From 66-474 sp035606235 (lineage in GTDB: Bacteria > Pseudomonadota > Gammaproteobacteria > Xanthomonadales > Rhodanobacteraceae), in assembly GCA_035606235.1 (NCBI GenBank), contig DATNFU010000048.1, positions 1-64,000 on the forward strand: a stretch of 64,000 bases of DNA, read 5' to 3'. Made by a program: the position numbers and the translations under genes. Numbering within the stretch: position 1 is the stretch's first letter; every line of letters begins with the position of its first letter. Below, piece by piece: positions 8,941-18,042 of this stretch. The notes under the pieces were generated by a model. The model saw only the letters and a program-made list of their open reading frames with translations. It was not told where the DNA came from and did no database searches.

Positions 8941-9055
8941 TCGAAGCGCCCTGCTGCATGGGCGGCGGCGGTGGGCGCGAGGCAGTGACCGCCAGCACTT
9001 CCCATTGCGCGGCAACGTGGGTAAGAGTGCACGAGCATCCATTTGGGAGAGTGCC

Positions 9056-11248
9056 ATGCGTCGTCGCCGAAGCGGTCCTTGCGCCGTTGTGCTCACGTGC
9101 GCGCTGGTTGGTCTGGCGGTCGCGCCGCTCGCTTTGGCCGCGCCAGCTTCATCCGCACCGGCTGGCGCGAACTTCACGCTGCAACAGGTACTGGATTATC
9201 CATTCGCCAGCGGGCTCGCCACGAGCGAACACGGCGACCGAATCGCCTGGGTAATCAATCTGCGCGGCGTGCGCAATGTCTGGATCGCGCAGGCACCGGC
9301 ATTCAGTCCGCGCCAGATTACGCATTTCACGCAGGACGATGGGCAGGAGATCACGCAGCTCACGTTCTCGCCCTCGGGTGACGCGCTGGTGTTCGTGCGG
9401 GGCGGCGATCACGACGCCAACTGGCCGGACAAGCTGGCGCCCGATCCGGATTCAAACACGGCCGAACCGAAGGTGACGTTGTGGGCAGCGCGTTTGCCCG
9501 ATGGCGCCGTGCATGAAATCACCGAAGGCGACGCGCCTGCGATTTCCACGCGAGGCAAGCTCGCCTACCTCAAGGACGATCAGGTGTGGACGGCGTCGCT
9601 CGATCATCATGACGGCGACAAGGCCGAACATTCGAAGAAAAAAGATGCCGGCGCGCCGAAGCGGCTGTTCTTCGACCGCGGCAAGGATGGCGAGCTGCAA
9701 TGGTCGCCGGATGGCAAGCAGCTCGCGTTCGTCTCCAATCGCGACGACCACGCTTTCATCGGCGTATACAGCGACGACAAATCACCGCTCATGTATCTGG
9801 CGCCTTCTACCGGTCGCGACGGTTCGCCGCGCTGGTCGCCTGATGGCACGCGGATCGCGTTCACCCGCCTGCCTGGCCGCGGCGGCGCGCCGGAACCATT
9901 GTTGCAGCAGGTACCGCATCCGTGGTCCATCTGGACGGCGAGCGTTTCGACCGGCAATGGCCAGCGGATATGGCAGAGCCCCGACACGCTGCTGGGTTCC
10001 TATCCGGAAACCGCCGGCGAAGCCAATCTCAACTGGGCCGCAGGCGACCGGCTGGTCTTCCTCTCCGACCTGGATAACTGGCCGCATCTGTATTCGATTT
10101 CGGCAAGCGGCGGCGAGCCGCTGCTGCTCACGCCCGGCCAGTTCATGGTCGAGGATGTCGCGTTGAGCCGCGACAAGCATTCATTGATTTACAGCGCAAA
10201 CACGGGCTCGACGAAGGATGACGACGACCGCCGCCATCTGTTCGCAGTGCCTGTGGATGCAGCACAGCCACGCACGCTTACTTCCGGCGACGGTCTGCAA
10301 TGGACACCGGTGACGGTAAGCGATCACGCGATCGCGTTCGTTGATGCCGGCGCGCAACAGCCGCCGCTGGTCGCGACGATGCGCGACGACGGCAGCGATC
10401 GCCTCCTGTTGCAGCCGAGCCTGGTGCCGAAGGATTTTCCGGTCGCGCAATTGATCACGCCACAATCGGTGAACTTCACCGCCGCCGACGGCACGCTCGT
10501 GCACGGTCAGTTGTTCCGCAGCAATGCCGCAGGCGGGAACCAGCCCGGCGTGATCTTCGTGCACGGCGGCCCGCCGCGGCAGATGCTGCTCGGCTGGCAT
10601 TACATGGACTACTACAGCAACAGCTACGCGGTGAACCAGTATCTGGCGGCGCACGGCTTCACCGTGCTGTCGGTGAACTACCGGCTCGGCATCGGCTACG
10701 GCCATGCCTTCCACAACCCGGCGCACTGGGGTCCGACCGGCGCCTCCGAATATCAGGATGTGCTGGCGGGCGCGAATTTTCTGCAGCGAATGAACGGCGT
10801 GGATGCGCAGCGTATCGGCATCTGGGGCGGCTCCTACGGCGGTTATCTCACCGCGCTCGCGCTGGCGCGCAATTCCGACATCTTCAAGGCCGGCGTGGAC
10901 ATGCACGGGGTGCACGACTGGTCACGCTTCATCGACCTGTGGTTCGGCAAGCCGGAGGCGCGCTACGAGCAGGGCGACCGCAAGGAGGCAGTGAAGATCG
11001 CCTGGCAATCCTCGCCGGATGCCGACATTGCGACGTGGCAGTCACCGGTACTGCTGATCCAGGGCGACGACGATCGCAACGTGCATTTCCTGCAGACGAT
11101 CGATCTTGCGCGACGCCTGGACAAACAGAATGTGCCGTACCAGGAACTGGTGCTGCCCAACGAGATCCACGGCTTCCTGCGTCATGTTTCGTGGTTGAAG
11201 GCGGATCGGGCGACCATATATTTCCTGACCGCGAAACTCGGCCCCTGA
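9056..11248 (+). CDS. Exported S9-family (prolyl oligopeptidase-like) serine peptidase (730 aa)
   Basis: A signal peptide ending in LALAAPA precedes a beta-propeller region (about 40-440, with repeats such as LQWSPDGKQLAFVSNRDD and PRWSPDGTRIAF) and a C-terminal alpha/beta hydrolase domain. The triad is visible: Ser593 in GIWGGSYGGYLT, Asp673 in QGDDDRNVHF, His705 in NEIHGFLRH. S9 enzymes of this class remove or cut short peptides in the periplasm, often as dipeptidyl or acylaminoacyl peptidases. GGGAGA precedes the ATG. There is no partner gene in an obvious operon. Confidence 0.9.
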   Translation: MRRRRSGPCAVVLTCALVGLAVAPLALAAPASSAPAGANFTLQQVLDYPFASGLATSEHGDRIAWVINLRGVRNVWIAQAPAFSPRQITHFTQDDGQEITQLTFSPSGDALVFVRGGDHDANWPDKLAPDPDSNTAEPKVTLWAARLPDGAVHEITEGDAPAISTRGKLAYLKDDQVWTASLDHHDGDKAEHSKKKDAGAPKRLFFDRGKDGELQWSPDGKQLAFVSNRDDHAFIGVYSDDKSPLMYLAPSTGRDGSPRWSPDGTRIAFTRLPGRGGAPEPLLQQVPHPWSIWTASVSTGNGQRIWQSPDTLLGSYPETAGEANLNWAAGDRLVFLSDLDNWPHLYSISASGGEPLLLTPGQFMVEDVALSRDKHSLIYSANTGSTKDDDDRRHLFAVPVDAAQPRTLTSGDGLQWTPVTVSDHAIAFVDAGAQQPPLVATMRDDGSDRLLLQPSLVPKDFPVAQLITPQSVNFTAADGTLVHGQLFRSNAAGGNQPGVIFVHGGPPRQMLLGWHYMDYYSNSYAVNQYLAAHGFTVLSVNYRLGIGYGHAFHNPAHWGPTGASEYQDVLAGANFLQRMNGVDAQRIGIWGGSYGGYLTALALARNSDIFKAGVDMHGVHDWSRFIDLWFGKPEARYEQGDRKEAVKIAWQSSPDADIATWQSPVLLIQGDDDRNVHFLQTIDLARRLDKQNVPYQELVLPNEIHGFLRHVSWLKADRATIYFLTAKLGP

Positions 11249-11275
11249 TTCTTAACCGTTACACGGAGTAACCCC

Positions 11276-12061
11276 TTGCGCGCACCTATATTCCAGGTTG
11301 ATGCCTTCACGACCCGCCGATTTGGCGGGAACCCCGCGGCGGTGGTGTTGATAGACAGCTTTCCGCAAGACCCGGTCATGCAGGCCATCGCGGCGGAAAA
11401 CAATCTGGCTGAAACCGCGTTCCTGTGCCCCGAAGGCAGCGACTACCGATTGCGATGGTTCACGCCGCGCATCGAAGTGCCGCTGTGCGGACATGCCACG
11501 CTGGCGAGTGCGGCGGTCGTGATGGAGCGACTGGAGCCCGAGCGGACGCACGTGGTTTTTCAATCCGCGAGCGGGCCGTTGACGGTGACCCGGACGGCAC
11601 ACGGGTACCTGATGAATTTCCCGGCACGGCTATCCGAACCGGTGCCCGCGCCACCGGGGTTTGCGGAAGCGCTCGGCGCCACGCCGGTCGAAGTGTGCGT
11701 GAACGAGTTCAACTATCTGGCGCGGATGGAAAGCGCGCGCATGGTTCGCGAGCTTGCGCCCGATATGGCGGCGATCGCGCGGATGGATCGCAGTGGGGTG
11801 ATCGTGACGGCGCCAGGAGATGAGCACTACGATTTTGTCAGCCGCTACTTCGCGCCTGCGAAGGGCATTCCCGAAGATCCCGTCACCGGCGGCGCCCACT
11901 GCATGCTCGCGCCTTATTGGGCCGGCCAATTGGGGAAGACCGAATTCCGCGCGTACCAGGCTTCGCAACGGGGCGGCGAAATGCTGTGCCGGCTCGCCGA
12001 CCATCGCGTGGAGATGGAAGGCGCCTGCGTGTTCTACCTGGAGGGCGCGGTGGAGTTTTGA
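11276..12061 (+). CDS. PhzF-family isomerase/epimerase (261 aa)
   Basis: Two-lobed PhzF fold. Catalytic Glu lies in ENNLAETAFLC, the first-lobe signature is IEVPLCGHATLAS, and the second lobe has KGIPEDPVTGGAHCMLAPYW. Members isomerise or epimerise small metabolites; no phenazine genes are present, so the substrate is unknown. The start is a TTG at 11276, with GGAG about 10 bases upstream and the standard MRxPIFQVDAF beginning. It converges with ssb, only one base apart. Confidence 0.88.
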   Translation: MRAPIFQVDAFTTRRFGGNPAAVVLIDSFPQDPVMQAIAAENNLAETAFLCPEGSDYRLRWFTPRIEVPLCGHATLASAAVVMERLEPERTHVVFQSASGPLTVTRTAHGYLMNFPARLSEPVPAPPGFAEALGATPVEVCVNEFNYLARMESARMVRELAPDMAAIARMDRSGVIVTAPGDEHYDFVSRYFAPAKGIPEDPVTGGAHCMLAPYWAGQLGKTEFRAYQASQRGGEMLCRLADHRVEMEGACVFYLEGAVEF

Positions 12062-12062
12062 C

Positions 12063-12557
12063 CTAGAACGGAATGTCGTCGTCCTCGAAATCGCCCACGC
12101 CCGAAGCCGGTTGCGGCGCCGGCCGGCCGCCGGAAGGTGCCGGAGCGCCGCCGCGCGATTGCGATTGCGGGCGCTCGCGATAACCGCCACCTTCGCCCCC
12201 GCTGCGCGAGCCACCTTCACCGGTGCCACCGAGCATCTGCATCTCGTTGGCGATGATGTCGGTGCTATAACGCTCGACGCCCTCCTTGTCGGTGTACTTG
12301 TCGGTGCGGATCGAACCCTCGACGTACACCTGCCGACCTTTCTTCAGGTATTCACCGGCGATCTCGGCCAGGCGCCCAAAGAATTTCACGCGATGCCACT
12401 CGGTGCGCTCCTTGGCCTCGCCGGTCTGCTTGTCCTTCCAGGATTCCGACGTGGCCAGGCTCACCGTGGTGATCGCCGCACCGGAAGCGGTGTAGCGCGT
12501 TTCCGGATCCGCGCCGAGATTGCCGATCAGGATGACCTTGTTGACGCCGCGTGCCAT
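12063..12557 (-). CDS. ssb: Single-stranded DNA-binding protein (164 aa)
   Basis: OB-fold at residues 1-110 (ARGVNKVILIGNLGADPETR, TEWHRVKFFGRLAEIAGEYL, KGRQVYVEGSIRTDKY) followed by a Gly/Ser/Pro/Gln-rich disordered linker and the acidic tail DDDIPF that recruits repair and replication partners. Length is normal for proteobacterial SSB. It is divergent from ispB across 163 bases. It acts as a homotetramer coating ssDNA at forks and repair intermediates. Confidence 0.97.
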   Translation of the reverse strand: MARGVNKVILIGNLGADPETRYTASGAAITTVSLATSESWKDKQTGEAKERTEWHRVKFFGRLAEIAGEYLKKGRQVYVEGSIRTDKYTDKEGVERYSTDIIANEMQMLGGTGEGGSRSGGEGGGYRERPQSQSRGGAPAPSGGRPAPQPASGVGDFEDDDIPF

Positions 12558-12687
12558 GGGAGTGTCCTCGAAGAATTGCAGGCGGACAGGATGCCAGCAC
12601 GCGCGCTTGGCCGCCAGCGGAATCCGCCAGCCGGCAGTGTAGGCCGGGGCCGTATCAAGGTGTCGGCGCGTGTCGGTAACACACGTC

Positions 12688-12693
12688 TATAAT
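12688..12693 (+). promoter_or_regulatory. Candidate -10 box upstream of ispB
   Basis: A perfect TATAAT lies 27 bases before the ispB ATG in the ssb-ispB divergent gap. The -35 region at the usual distance is poor, so this is only a candidate housekeeping promoter. Confidence 0.4.
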
Positions 12694-12720
12694 CACCGTT
12701 CCATCGCTGCCCGAGCGCGC

Positions 12721-13725
12721 ATGAACCAGGCCATCGTCTCGCGACCCGATGTCACCGGCGATTTCGCTTCGGTGCGCGCACTGGCCACCTCCGACATGGC
12801 CGCGGTGGACGCGCTCATCCGCAAGCGGCTGGCTTCCGACGTGGCGCTGGTGCATGCGGTCGGCGAACACATCGTCGGCGGCGGCGGCAAGCGGCTGCGA
12901 CCGATGCTGCATGTACTGGCCGCGCGCGCGGCGGGCTATGCGGGCGACGCGCACGTGCAGCTCGCGGCGATCGTGGAGTTCATCCACACCGCCACGCTCC
13001 TGCACGACGACGTGGTGGACGGCTCCGACCTGCGGCGCGGGCGCAAGACCGCGAACGCCCTGTGGGGCAATGCCGCCAGCGTGCTGGTCGGCGACTTCCT
13101 GTATTCGCGCGCGTTCCAGCTGATGGTGGAACTGGACCGCATGCGGGTGATGGGCATCCTCGCCGACACCACCAATGCGATCGCCGAAGGCGAAGTGTTG
13201 CAATTGCTGAACCTCGGCAATGCCGATATTGATGAGGCCGCGTACCTGCGCGTCATCGAGCGCAAAACCGCAGTGCTGTTCGCCGCCGCCACGCAACTGG
13301 GCGCGGTGCTGGCCGGCTTGCCGGAGAAACAGGAGCGCGCGCTGCGCGAATACGGCATGCAGCTCGGCTTTGCCTTCCAGATCGCCGACGACCTGCTGGA
13401 TTACGTCTCCGACGCGCAGACGCTGGGCAAGAACATCGGCGATGACCTCGCCGAAGGCAAGCCGACATTGCCGTTGATCTATGCAATCGAGCGTGCGACA
13501 CCCGCGCAGGCCGAGACGCTGCGCCACGCGCTCAGTTCGGAACGGCTGGCATCACTGGATGCGATCATCAACGCGATCCGCGAATCCGGTGCAATCGCGC
13601 GCGTGCGCCTGCGCGCGCAAGGCCACGCCGATGCCGCGCGCGACGCGCTTGCCGCGCTGCCCGCATCACGCTACCGCGATGCGCTGGATGCGCTGGCGGT
13701 GTATGCAGTGGAAAGGGATCATTGA
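12721..13725 (+). CDS. ispB: Octaprenyl diphosphate synthase-type polyprenyl synthetase (334 aa)
   Basis: Long-chain trans-prenyltransferase making the quinone side chain. The first Asp-rich motif is LLHDDVVDGSDLRRG, the second is IADDLLDYVSD, with GGKRLRP at the substrate entry and GKNIGDDLAEGKPTLPLIYA near the end. Length and order match IspB. The start ATG at 12721 agrees with family starts (after a TATAAT). It fits with the two ubiquinone hydroxylases encoded 1-4 kb downstream. A palindromic repeat begins on the base after the stop codon. Confidence 0.93.
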   Translation: MNQAIVSRPDVTGDFASVRALATSDMAAVDALIRKRLASDVALVHAVGEHIVGGGGKRLRPMLHVLAARAAGYAGDAHVQLAAIVEFIHTATLLHDDVVDGSDLRRGRKTANALWGNAASVLVGDFLYSRAFQLMVELDRMRVMGILADTTNAIAEGEVLQLLNLGNADIDEAAYLRVIERKTAVLFAAATQLGAVLAGLPEKQERALREYGMQLGFAFQIADDLLDYVSDAQTLGKNIGDDLAEGKPTLPLIYAIERATPAQAETLRHALSSERLASLDAIINAIRESGAIARVRLRAQGHADAARDALAALPASRYRDALDALAVYAVERDH

Positions 13726-13781
13726 TCGCCTGCAAGCAGGCTCCTACAAAGCGGCTTTCGTAGGAGCCTGCTTGCAGGCGA
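13726..13781. repeat. REP-like palindrome, GTAGGAGC family, copy 1
   Basis: A perfect 22-base inverted repeat, arms 13726-13747 and 13760-13781, around a 12-base loop 13748-13759. Arms end at the loop with CTCCTAC / GTAGGAG. It starts immediately after the ispB stop. Same family as the copies at 13821, 58241 and 62905. It may act as a transcript stabiliser or terminator. Confidence 0.9.
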
Positions 13782-13820
13782 CATTGCAGCACCGTCCATA
13801 GCCAAGAGCTCCATGGTCGC

Positions 13821-13868
13821 GCGCAGGCGCGCTCCTACAAAGCCGCTGTCGTAGGAGCGCGCCTGCGC
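13821..13868. repeat. REP-like palindrome, GTAGGAGC family, copy 2
   Basis: Perfect 18-base arms 13821-13838 and 13851-13868 with a 12-base loop. The loop-proximal CTCCTAC/GTAGGAG is identical to copy 1, the outer stem differs but stays complementary, which is evidence for selection on the fold. It lies 40 bases from copy 1, forming a pair between convergent ispB and the dienelactone hydrolase gene. Confidence 0.88.
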
Positions 13869-13883
13869 ACAACCGGCATCTCA

Positions 13884-14687
13884 TCAATGTCCCGCGGCAA
13901 ACGCCTCGTCCAGCCAGTCGTGCATCAGCTTGAATGCACGCTTGGCGGCCTTCGCGTTGTACACGCAACCCGGCGGCGAATGCGCGCTCGGTTCGGCGAA
14001 GCAATGCACCGTGTGGCCGAACACCACGAACTGCCATTCGGCCGGGCTCATCCGCATTTCGTCCATGAACTTGTCGGCATCCGGCATGGTGCCCTTGTCA
14101 TCGGCCCCGTTCATCGCCAGCACGCGGGCCTTGATGTGTTTCGCAAGCATCGGGTCATCGGTGGACAAGCCGCCGTGGAAACTCACCACCGCGGCGAGAT
14201 CCTCGCCGCTGCGTGCCAGGTCCAGCACCGATGAACCGCCGAAGCAGAAGCCGATCGCGGCCAGTCTTGACGCATCAATCGGCGCGGTGTGCGACTGCGC
14301 CAGTTTCTTCAGCTCGTCAAATGCCGCCGCTGCGCGCGCACGCATCTCGGCGCGATCGCCGTACAGCGGCTTCACCGCGGCCTGCGCTTCGGCGTCGCTC
14401 ATGGGCCGCAAATCCTTGCCGTACATGTCGCCCATGAAGATCACGTAATCGCGCCCGGCAATGGTTTTCGCGAATGCGATATTGGTGGCATTGATGCCGC
14501 GCCAGTCGGGAACCATCAGCAGCCCCGCGCGCGGGGTCTTCACCGCGTCATCCCAGATCAGCATGCCGCGCATGGCCTTGCCGTGCACGGTGTAATCGAT
14601 TGTTTTCGTCTGTACCGCCGCGTGGGCGAGCGATGAAAGGCCGAACAGCAATGCGGCGGTCAACACCAGTCGAATGCGCATGGTCAT
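13884..14687 (-). CDS. Exported dienelactone hydrolase-family protein (267 aa)
   Basis: A signal peptide (VLTAALLFGLSSLAHA) is followed by a dienelactone hydrolase fold. The nucleophile motif is GFCFGGSSVLDLA with Cys as nucleophile, DDKGTMPDAD carries the likely Asp, and FGHTVHCFAEP the His. The cytosolic family members open dienelactones in aromatic degradation; exported ones in this group have unknown substrates. The gene is monocistronic between REP palindromes and the ubiI-like gene. Confidence 0.87.
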   Translation of the reverse strand: MTMRIRLVLTAALLFGLSSLAHAAVQTKTIDYTVHGKAMRGMLIWDDAVKTPRAGLLMVPDWRGINATNIAFAKTIAGRDYVIFMGDMYGKDLRPMSDAEAQAAVKPLYGDRAEMRARAAAAFDELKKLAQSHTAPIDASRLAAIGFCFGGSSVLDLARSGEDLAAVVSFHGGLSTDDPMLAKHIKARVLAMNGADDKGTMPDADKFMDEMRMSPAEWQFVVFGHTVHCFAEPSAHSPPGCVYNAKAAKRAFKLMHDWLDEAFAAGH

Positions 14688-14795
14688 CTCCTCGATGTGC
14701 TCGGGTATTGGACTCGGAATTCAGGGCTCGGGACTCGGGGCTGGTAAATAATATTGTCGTCGCGAACTAACGCATCTTTTTCCTCCGCAGCACTT

Positions 14796-15983
14796 TCAAC
14801 CGCGCCCCGCTGCGTGCTCCACCAATTTTCGCTTCAATGGCGTTAGCGCATCCACCGCGCGCATGCCGAACCCGCGCAATACGACCAGCGGCGATGCGCG
14901 CCACGCAAACGCACGCGCCAATGCATCGAATGACCAAGCATCGAGTGTGTCGGCAGAACGGCGCCGGCGCGCATAACGTTGCAGCACATGCCGTGCGGCG
15001 AAGTCGCGGCCGCCATCGCGCGCCTCGCTCAACACGGCTACCAGTTCGGTCACATCGCGCAAGCCGAGATTCGCACCCTGCCCGGCCAGCGGATGTACCG
15101 CGTGCGCGGCGTCCCCGAGCAACACGCAACGCTCGCTCGTGTAGGTGTGCGCCAATTGCAAACGCAACGGGAACGATGTGCGCGGGGTGGTTTCGGTGAT
15201 GCGGCCCAGGCGGTAATCGGTCGCGAATCCAACCGCTCCGCAAAATGCAGCATCATCCAGCGCCAGCATGCGCTGCGCTTCAGGCTCCGGCATGCTCCAG
15301 ACGATCGAACTGCGGCCATCACGCAAGGGCAACAGCGCGATCGGGCCACCCGGCAGGAACCGCTGCCACGCGGCGGCTTCGTGCGGCTTTTCGGTCGCGA
15401 CATGCGCGACGACCGCGCGCTGCGCGTAATCGCGTCCGCGCGTTTGAATGCCGGCTTTGTCGCGCAGCGTGGATTTCGCGCCATCGGCGATCACCAGCAT
15501 GCGCGCGGACAGCGGCTCGCCTTCGCTCAATTCCAGCGAGACGCGATCGGTGCGCACCTCGAAATCGCGCACCTCGCCGGGGCACACGCGGCGCACGCCG
15601 GTTTGATCCAGCGCCTGCCACAGCGTCCACTGCAGCAACTTGTTTTCGACGATCCAGCCCAGTTCCGCGCGACCTTCAGATACCGCATCGAAATGCAACT
15701 CGCCAGCGCTCTCGGCATCCCACACATGCATGCGTGCGTAAGGCGCGACGCGCCTGGCGCTTACCGGCTTCCAGACGCCGAGCTGGTCCAGCACCTTCGC
15801 CGAGGAGGGCGCCAGCGCGATCACGCGCAGGTCTTCGGGATCCTCCGCGCGCCATTGCGCAGGCTCGCGCGCCTCGACCAGCACGACTTTGAAACCGTTG
15901 CGCGCCAGTGCCAGCGCGCAGGCCGCGCCGATCATGCCGCCCCCAGCGATGGCGATGTCCGGCATCGCGCGACGGGCATTCAC
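14796..15983 (-). CDS. UbiI/UbiH/UbiF-family FAD-dependent ubiquinone hydroxylase (about 395 aa)
   Basis: N-terminal FAD-binding IAIAGGGMIGAACALAL (GxGxxG), central RVIALAPSSAKVLDQLGVW typical of this family, and the second FAD motif GDAAHAVHPLAGQGANLGL. The enzyme hydroxylates a polyprenylated ring intermediate in ubiquinone synthesis. It is encoded just downstream of a second paralogue; which ring position each modifies cannot be read from sequence alone. A GTG at 15983 with GGAG eight bases before it is the best-supported start; ATG 16004 and ATG 15965 are alternatives. Confidence 0.85.
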   Translation of the reverse strand: MNARRAMPDIAIAGGGMIGAACALALARNGFKVVLVEAREPAQWRAEDPEDLRVIALAPSSAKVLDQLGVWKPVSARRVAPYARMHVWDAESAGELHFDAVSEGRAELGWIVENKLLQWTLWQALDQTGVRRVCPGEVRDFEVRTDRVSLELSEGEPLSARMLVIADGAKSTLRDKAGIQTRGRDYAQRAVVAHVATEKPHEAAAWQRFLPGGPIALLPLRDGRSSIVWSMPEPEAQRMLALDDAAFCGAVGFATDYRLGRITETTPRTSFPLRLQLAHTYTSERCVLLGDAAHAVHPLAGQGANLGLRDVTELVAVLSEARDGGRDFAARHVLQRYARRRRSADTLDAWSFDALARAFAWRASPLVVLRGFGMRAVDALTPLKRKLVEHAAGRG

Positions 15984-16074
15984 GCTGCGCGCTCCTGCTT
16001 CCATGAAATAGGCGCTTGCCTTCCTTTGTCACTCTCTCTTTTGAAGAGAGTGATGGGTGAGGGGAACACGGCCA

Positions 16075-17337
16075 TCATGGCCCTCGCTCCAGTGTCAGAT
16101 TCGGCGGAGCCACGCCACGCCAACCCATGCCGCGTTTGGCGAGTAATCGCTTCAGCGGCGGCACGCTGTCGAAGGCGATCAACGCCAGCGAACGCAGCGG
16201 CCCGAACGCGGGTTGGGACAAGCACGCCAGGGAAATCAATCCATGGCTGAAGGCAAGCACCCCGTTGCGATCCGGCACGCGGCGTGCGGCATACTCGCGC
16301 AGCAATTCGCTCGCGCCGGGATCATCCGCATCGGCGACCAATTCCGCCAAGGTCAGCGCATCACGCAAGCCGAGATTGAAACCCTGCGCGCCGATCGGAT
16401 GCACGGTCTGCGCGGCGTTGCCGATCAGCGCCGCGCGCGGCGCGATCAACGATTGTGCCAATACGCGGCGCGCGTGGTGCGCCTGACGCTTGCCCGCACG
16501 CGTCAGCCGGCCGAGCTTCCAGCCGAAGCGCCGCTGTGCCAGCGCGGCGAAATCAGCGTCGCTCAACGCCAGCACGGCGTCGGTTTGATCGTGCGGGACG
16601 GCAAGCACCAGCCCGCAGCGCCGACCCGACAGCGGCAGCAGCGCGACGGGGCCATCATCGGAGAAGCGCTCGAAGGCGCGGCCATCGGGATCACGCTCGG
16701 GCGTAATCGTGGTGACGATCAGGCTTTGCGCATAATCGTGTTCGTCGGCGGCGATGCCCGCCTGCGCGCGCACGAACGAAGCAGTGCCGTCTGCGCCGAC
16801 CAGCAACTTCGTTTCGAGTTCACGGGTTTCACCATTGATGCACAGCGTGGCGCGCCAGCCATCCTTCTTGGCGTCATCCCGGCGCAAGCCGGAACCCGGC
16901 GACCCTGTTTGGACGTGCTTCAAAAATTCAAGCCGTTCCAACTTCGCCGGCGTCAGGCGCGTAACGCACCGGCACTCCTGCAAGCGCAGCTCCAGAGCCT
17001 GACCCAGCTCGCGCGCCGGCAAAGTTGCGCCGAGCGATTCCACGCCCGCTTCGTGCGCGGACACTCGCGCCGCGCCGAACTCACCGGCACGACTGACGTG
17101 CAGGTGCGTGATCGGCGTGGCTCCTTGCGTGTGCTTCCAGACGCCGAGATTCGCAAGTGCGTTGATCGTCGCGCGCGCCAGCGCCAGATTGCGTTCGTCG
17201 TAACTCGGCAGCATGGGTGCGCGCGGCGCGGCGGCCTCGACCAGCGTCGCGCCGCGACCCGCAGCATCCAGCGCAATCGCCAGGCTGGCGCCGACCAGGC
17301 CGCCACCGACGATCAGGATGTCTGCGTGTTCGCGCAT
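16075..17337 (-). CDS. ubiH: UbiH-type 2-polyprenyl-6-methoxyphenol hydroxylase (420 aa)
   Basis: FAD-binding ILIVGGGLVGASLAIAL at residue 8, SYDERNLALARATINALANLGVW, second motif GNAAQTVHPIGAQGFNLGL, and UbiH-like RNGVLAFSHGL near the C terminus. Predicted to hydroxylate C1 of the ubiquinone ring, as a peripheral inner-membrane or cytosolic Ubi complex member. Residues about 137-160 are an extra loop not expected in the family; its core, residues 147-156, is encoded by a dispersed repeat (16872-16897). The frame is preserved. It lies 91 bases upstream of the paralogue, probably one transcript. Confidence 0.87.
   Translation of the reverse strand: MREHADILIVGGGLVGASLAIALDAAGRGATLVEAAAPRAPMLPSYDERNLALARATINALANLGVWKHTQGATPITHLHVSRAGEFGAARVSAHEAGVESLGATLPARELGQALELRLQECRCVTRLTPAKLERLEFLKHVQTGSPGSGLRRDDAKKDGWRATLCINGETRELETKLLVGADGTASFVRAQAGIAADEHDYAQSLIVTTITPERDPDGRAFERFSDDGPVALLPLSGRRCGLVLAVPHDQTDAVLALSDADFAALAQRRFGWKLGRLTRAGKRQAHHARRVLAQSLIAPRAALIGNAAQTVHPIGAQGFNLGLRDALTLAELVADADDPGASELLREYAARRVPDRNGVLAFSHGLISLACLSQPAFGPLRSLALIAFDSVPPLKRLLAKRGMGWRGVAPPNLTLERGP
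16872..16897. repeat. Dispersed GTCATxCCGGC repeat inside ubiH
   Basis: CGTCATCCCGGCGCAAGCC followed by GGAACCC matches, with two changes, the intergenic copy at 49877-49902 and, inverted, 52964-52985. Here it is read in frame within the ubiH-type gene, encoding GSGLRRDD. Confidence 0.8.
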
Positions 17338-17426
17338 CGATGGATGATAGCGCGATGTTCCTCGCGCGATCCGTCCCGCGCGCTTTGCGGTAAGCTATCC
17401 AGATCGCCGATCGAGGAACGATCCCC

Positions 17427-18029
17427 ATGCCGCGCACCCAAGAATCCTCCCTGCTCGCGCCCCGCAATCTGGTCTTGTGCGCAATGGTCGCGTTGGCGGT
17501 CGGTTATCGGCTGCTGGTGCACTTCGCGGCCGGCGCACTGCCATTGAGCTTGTGGAACTTCATGCCGTTCGAGGCAATCGCGCTGTTTGGCGGCGCCTAT
17601 TTCGCGAGCCGGAAATTGGCGGTTGCGGTGCCGCTGGCAGCAATGGCCTTGGCGGATGCGGTGATCGCGTTCTCGTTGCCTACCTCGCAAGTGTCCGATT
17701 GGCTCGACATCGCGCCCGTGATCTACACCTGCTACACGTTGACCGCGTTCGCGGGATTCGCGCTGCGTGGACGGGTACGCGTGCTGAACACCGCGGTCGC
17801 CGCGCTCGCCAGCGCGACCGGCTTTTATCTGATCACCAATTTCTTCGTGTGGCTGGCCGGCACGATGTATCCGCACAACTTCGCTGGATTGATGACGTGT
17901 TATGTCGCCGGCTGGCCGTTCTATGAACACGGCACGCTGCCCGGCACCCTGTTCTGGAGCACGCTGCTGTTCGGCAGTTTCGCGCTGCTCCGTCAGCGTT
18001 ATCCCGTCCTGCGCACCGCTACGGCGTGA
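17427..18029 (+). CDS. Small multipass membrane protein, DUF6580 / ECF S-component-like (200 aa)
   Basis: Five to six hydrophobic segments: about 15-38, 45-60, 63-85, 95-113, 120-145 and 172-190. The FMPFEAIALFGGAYFA block resembles DUF6580 and other solitary S-component-like membrane proteins. A cysteine sits in VIYTCYTLTAF (residue 102). The gene is followed after 13 bases by an ATP:cobalamin adenosyltransferase gene, so a role in corrinoid uptake, as proposed for the BtuM group, is an inference. No ECF ATPase or energising T component is encoded here. Divergent from ubiH. Confidence 0.6.
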   Translation: MPRTQESSLLAPRNLVLCAMVALAVGYRLLVHFAAGALPLSLWNFMPFEAIALFGGAYFASRKLAVAVPLAAMALADAVIAFSLPTSQVSDWLDIAPVIYTCYTLTAFAGFALRGRVRVLNTAVAALASATGFYLITNFFVWLAGTMYPHNFAGLMTCYVAGWPFYEHGTLPGTLFWSTLLFGSFALLRQRYPVLRTATA

Positions 18030-18042
18030 ACCGTCGCCCATC

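Noticed and set aside
14688..14795. Regulatory site with repeated GGACTCGG
   Set aside because: Two or three loose copies in 108 bases, no palindrome and no known family; probably a simple repeat remnant.
16021..16075. Rho-independent terminator between the two ubi genes
   Set aside because: CTCTCTT...AAGAGAG can pair, but the loop is only about two bases and no T tract follows, and repeats of this type occur between genes; not called.
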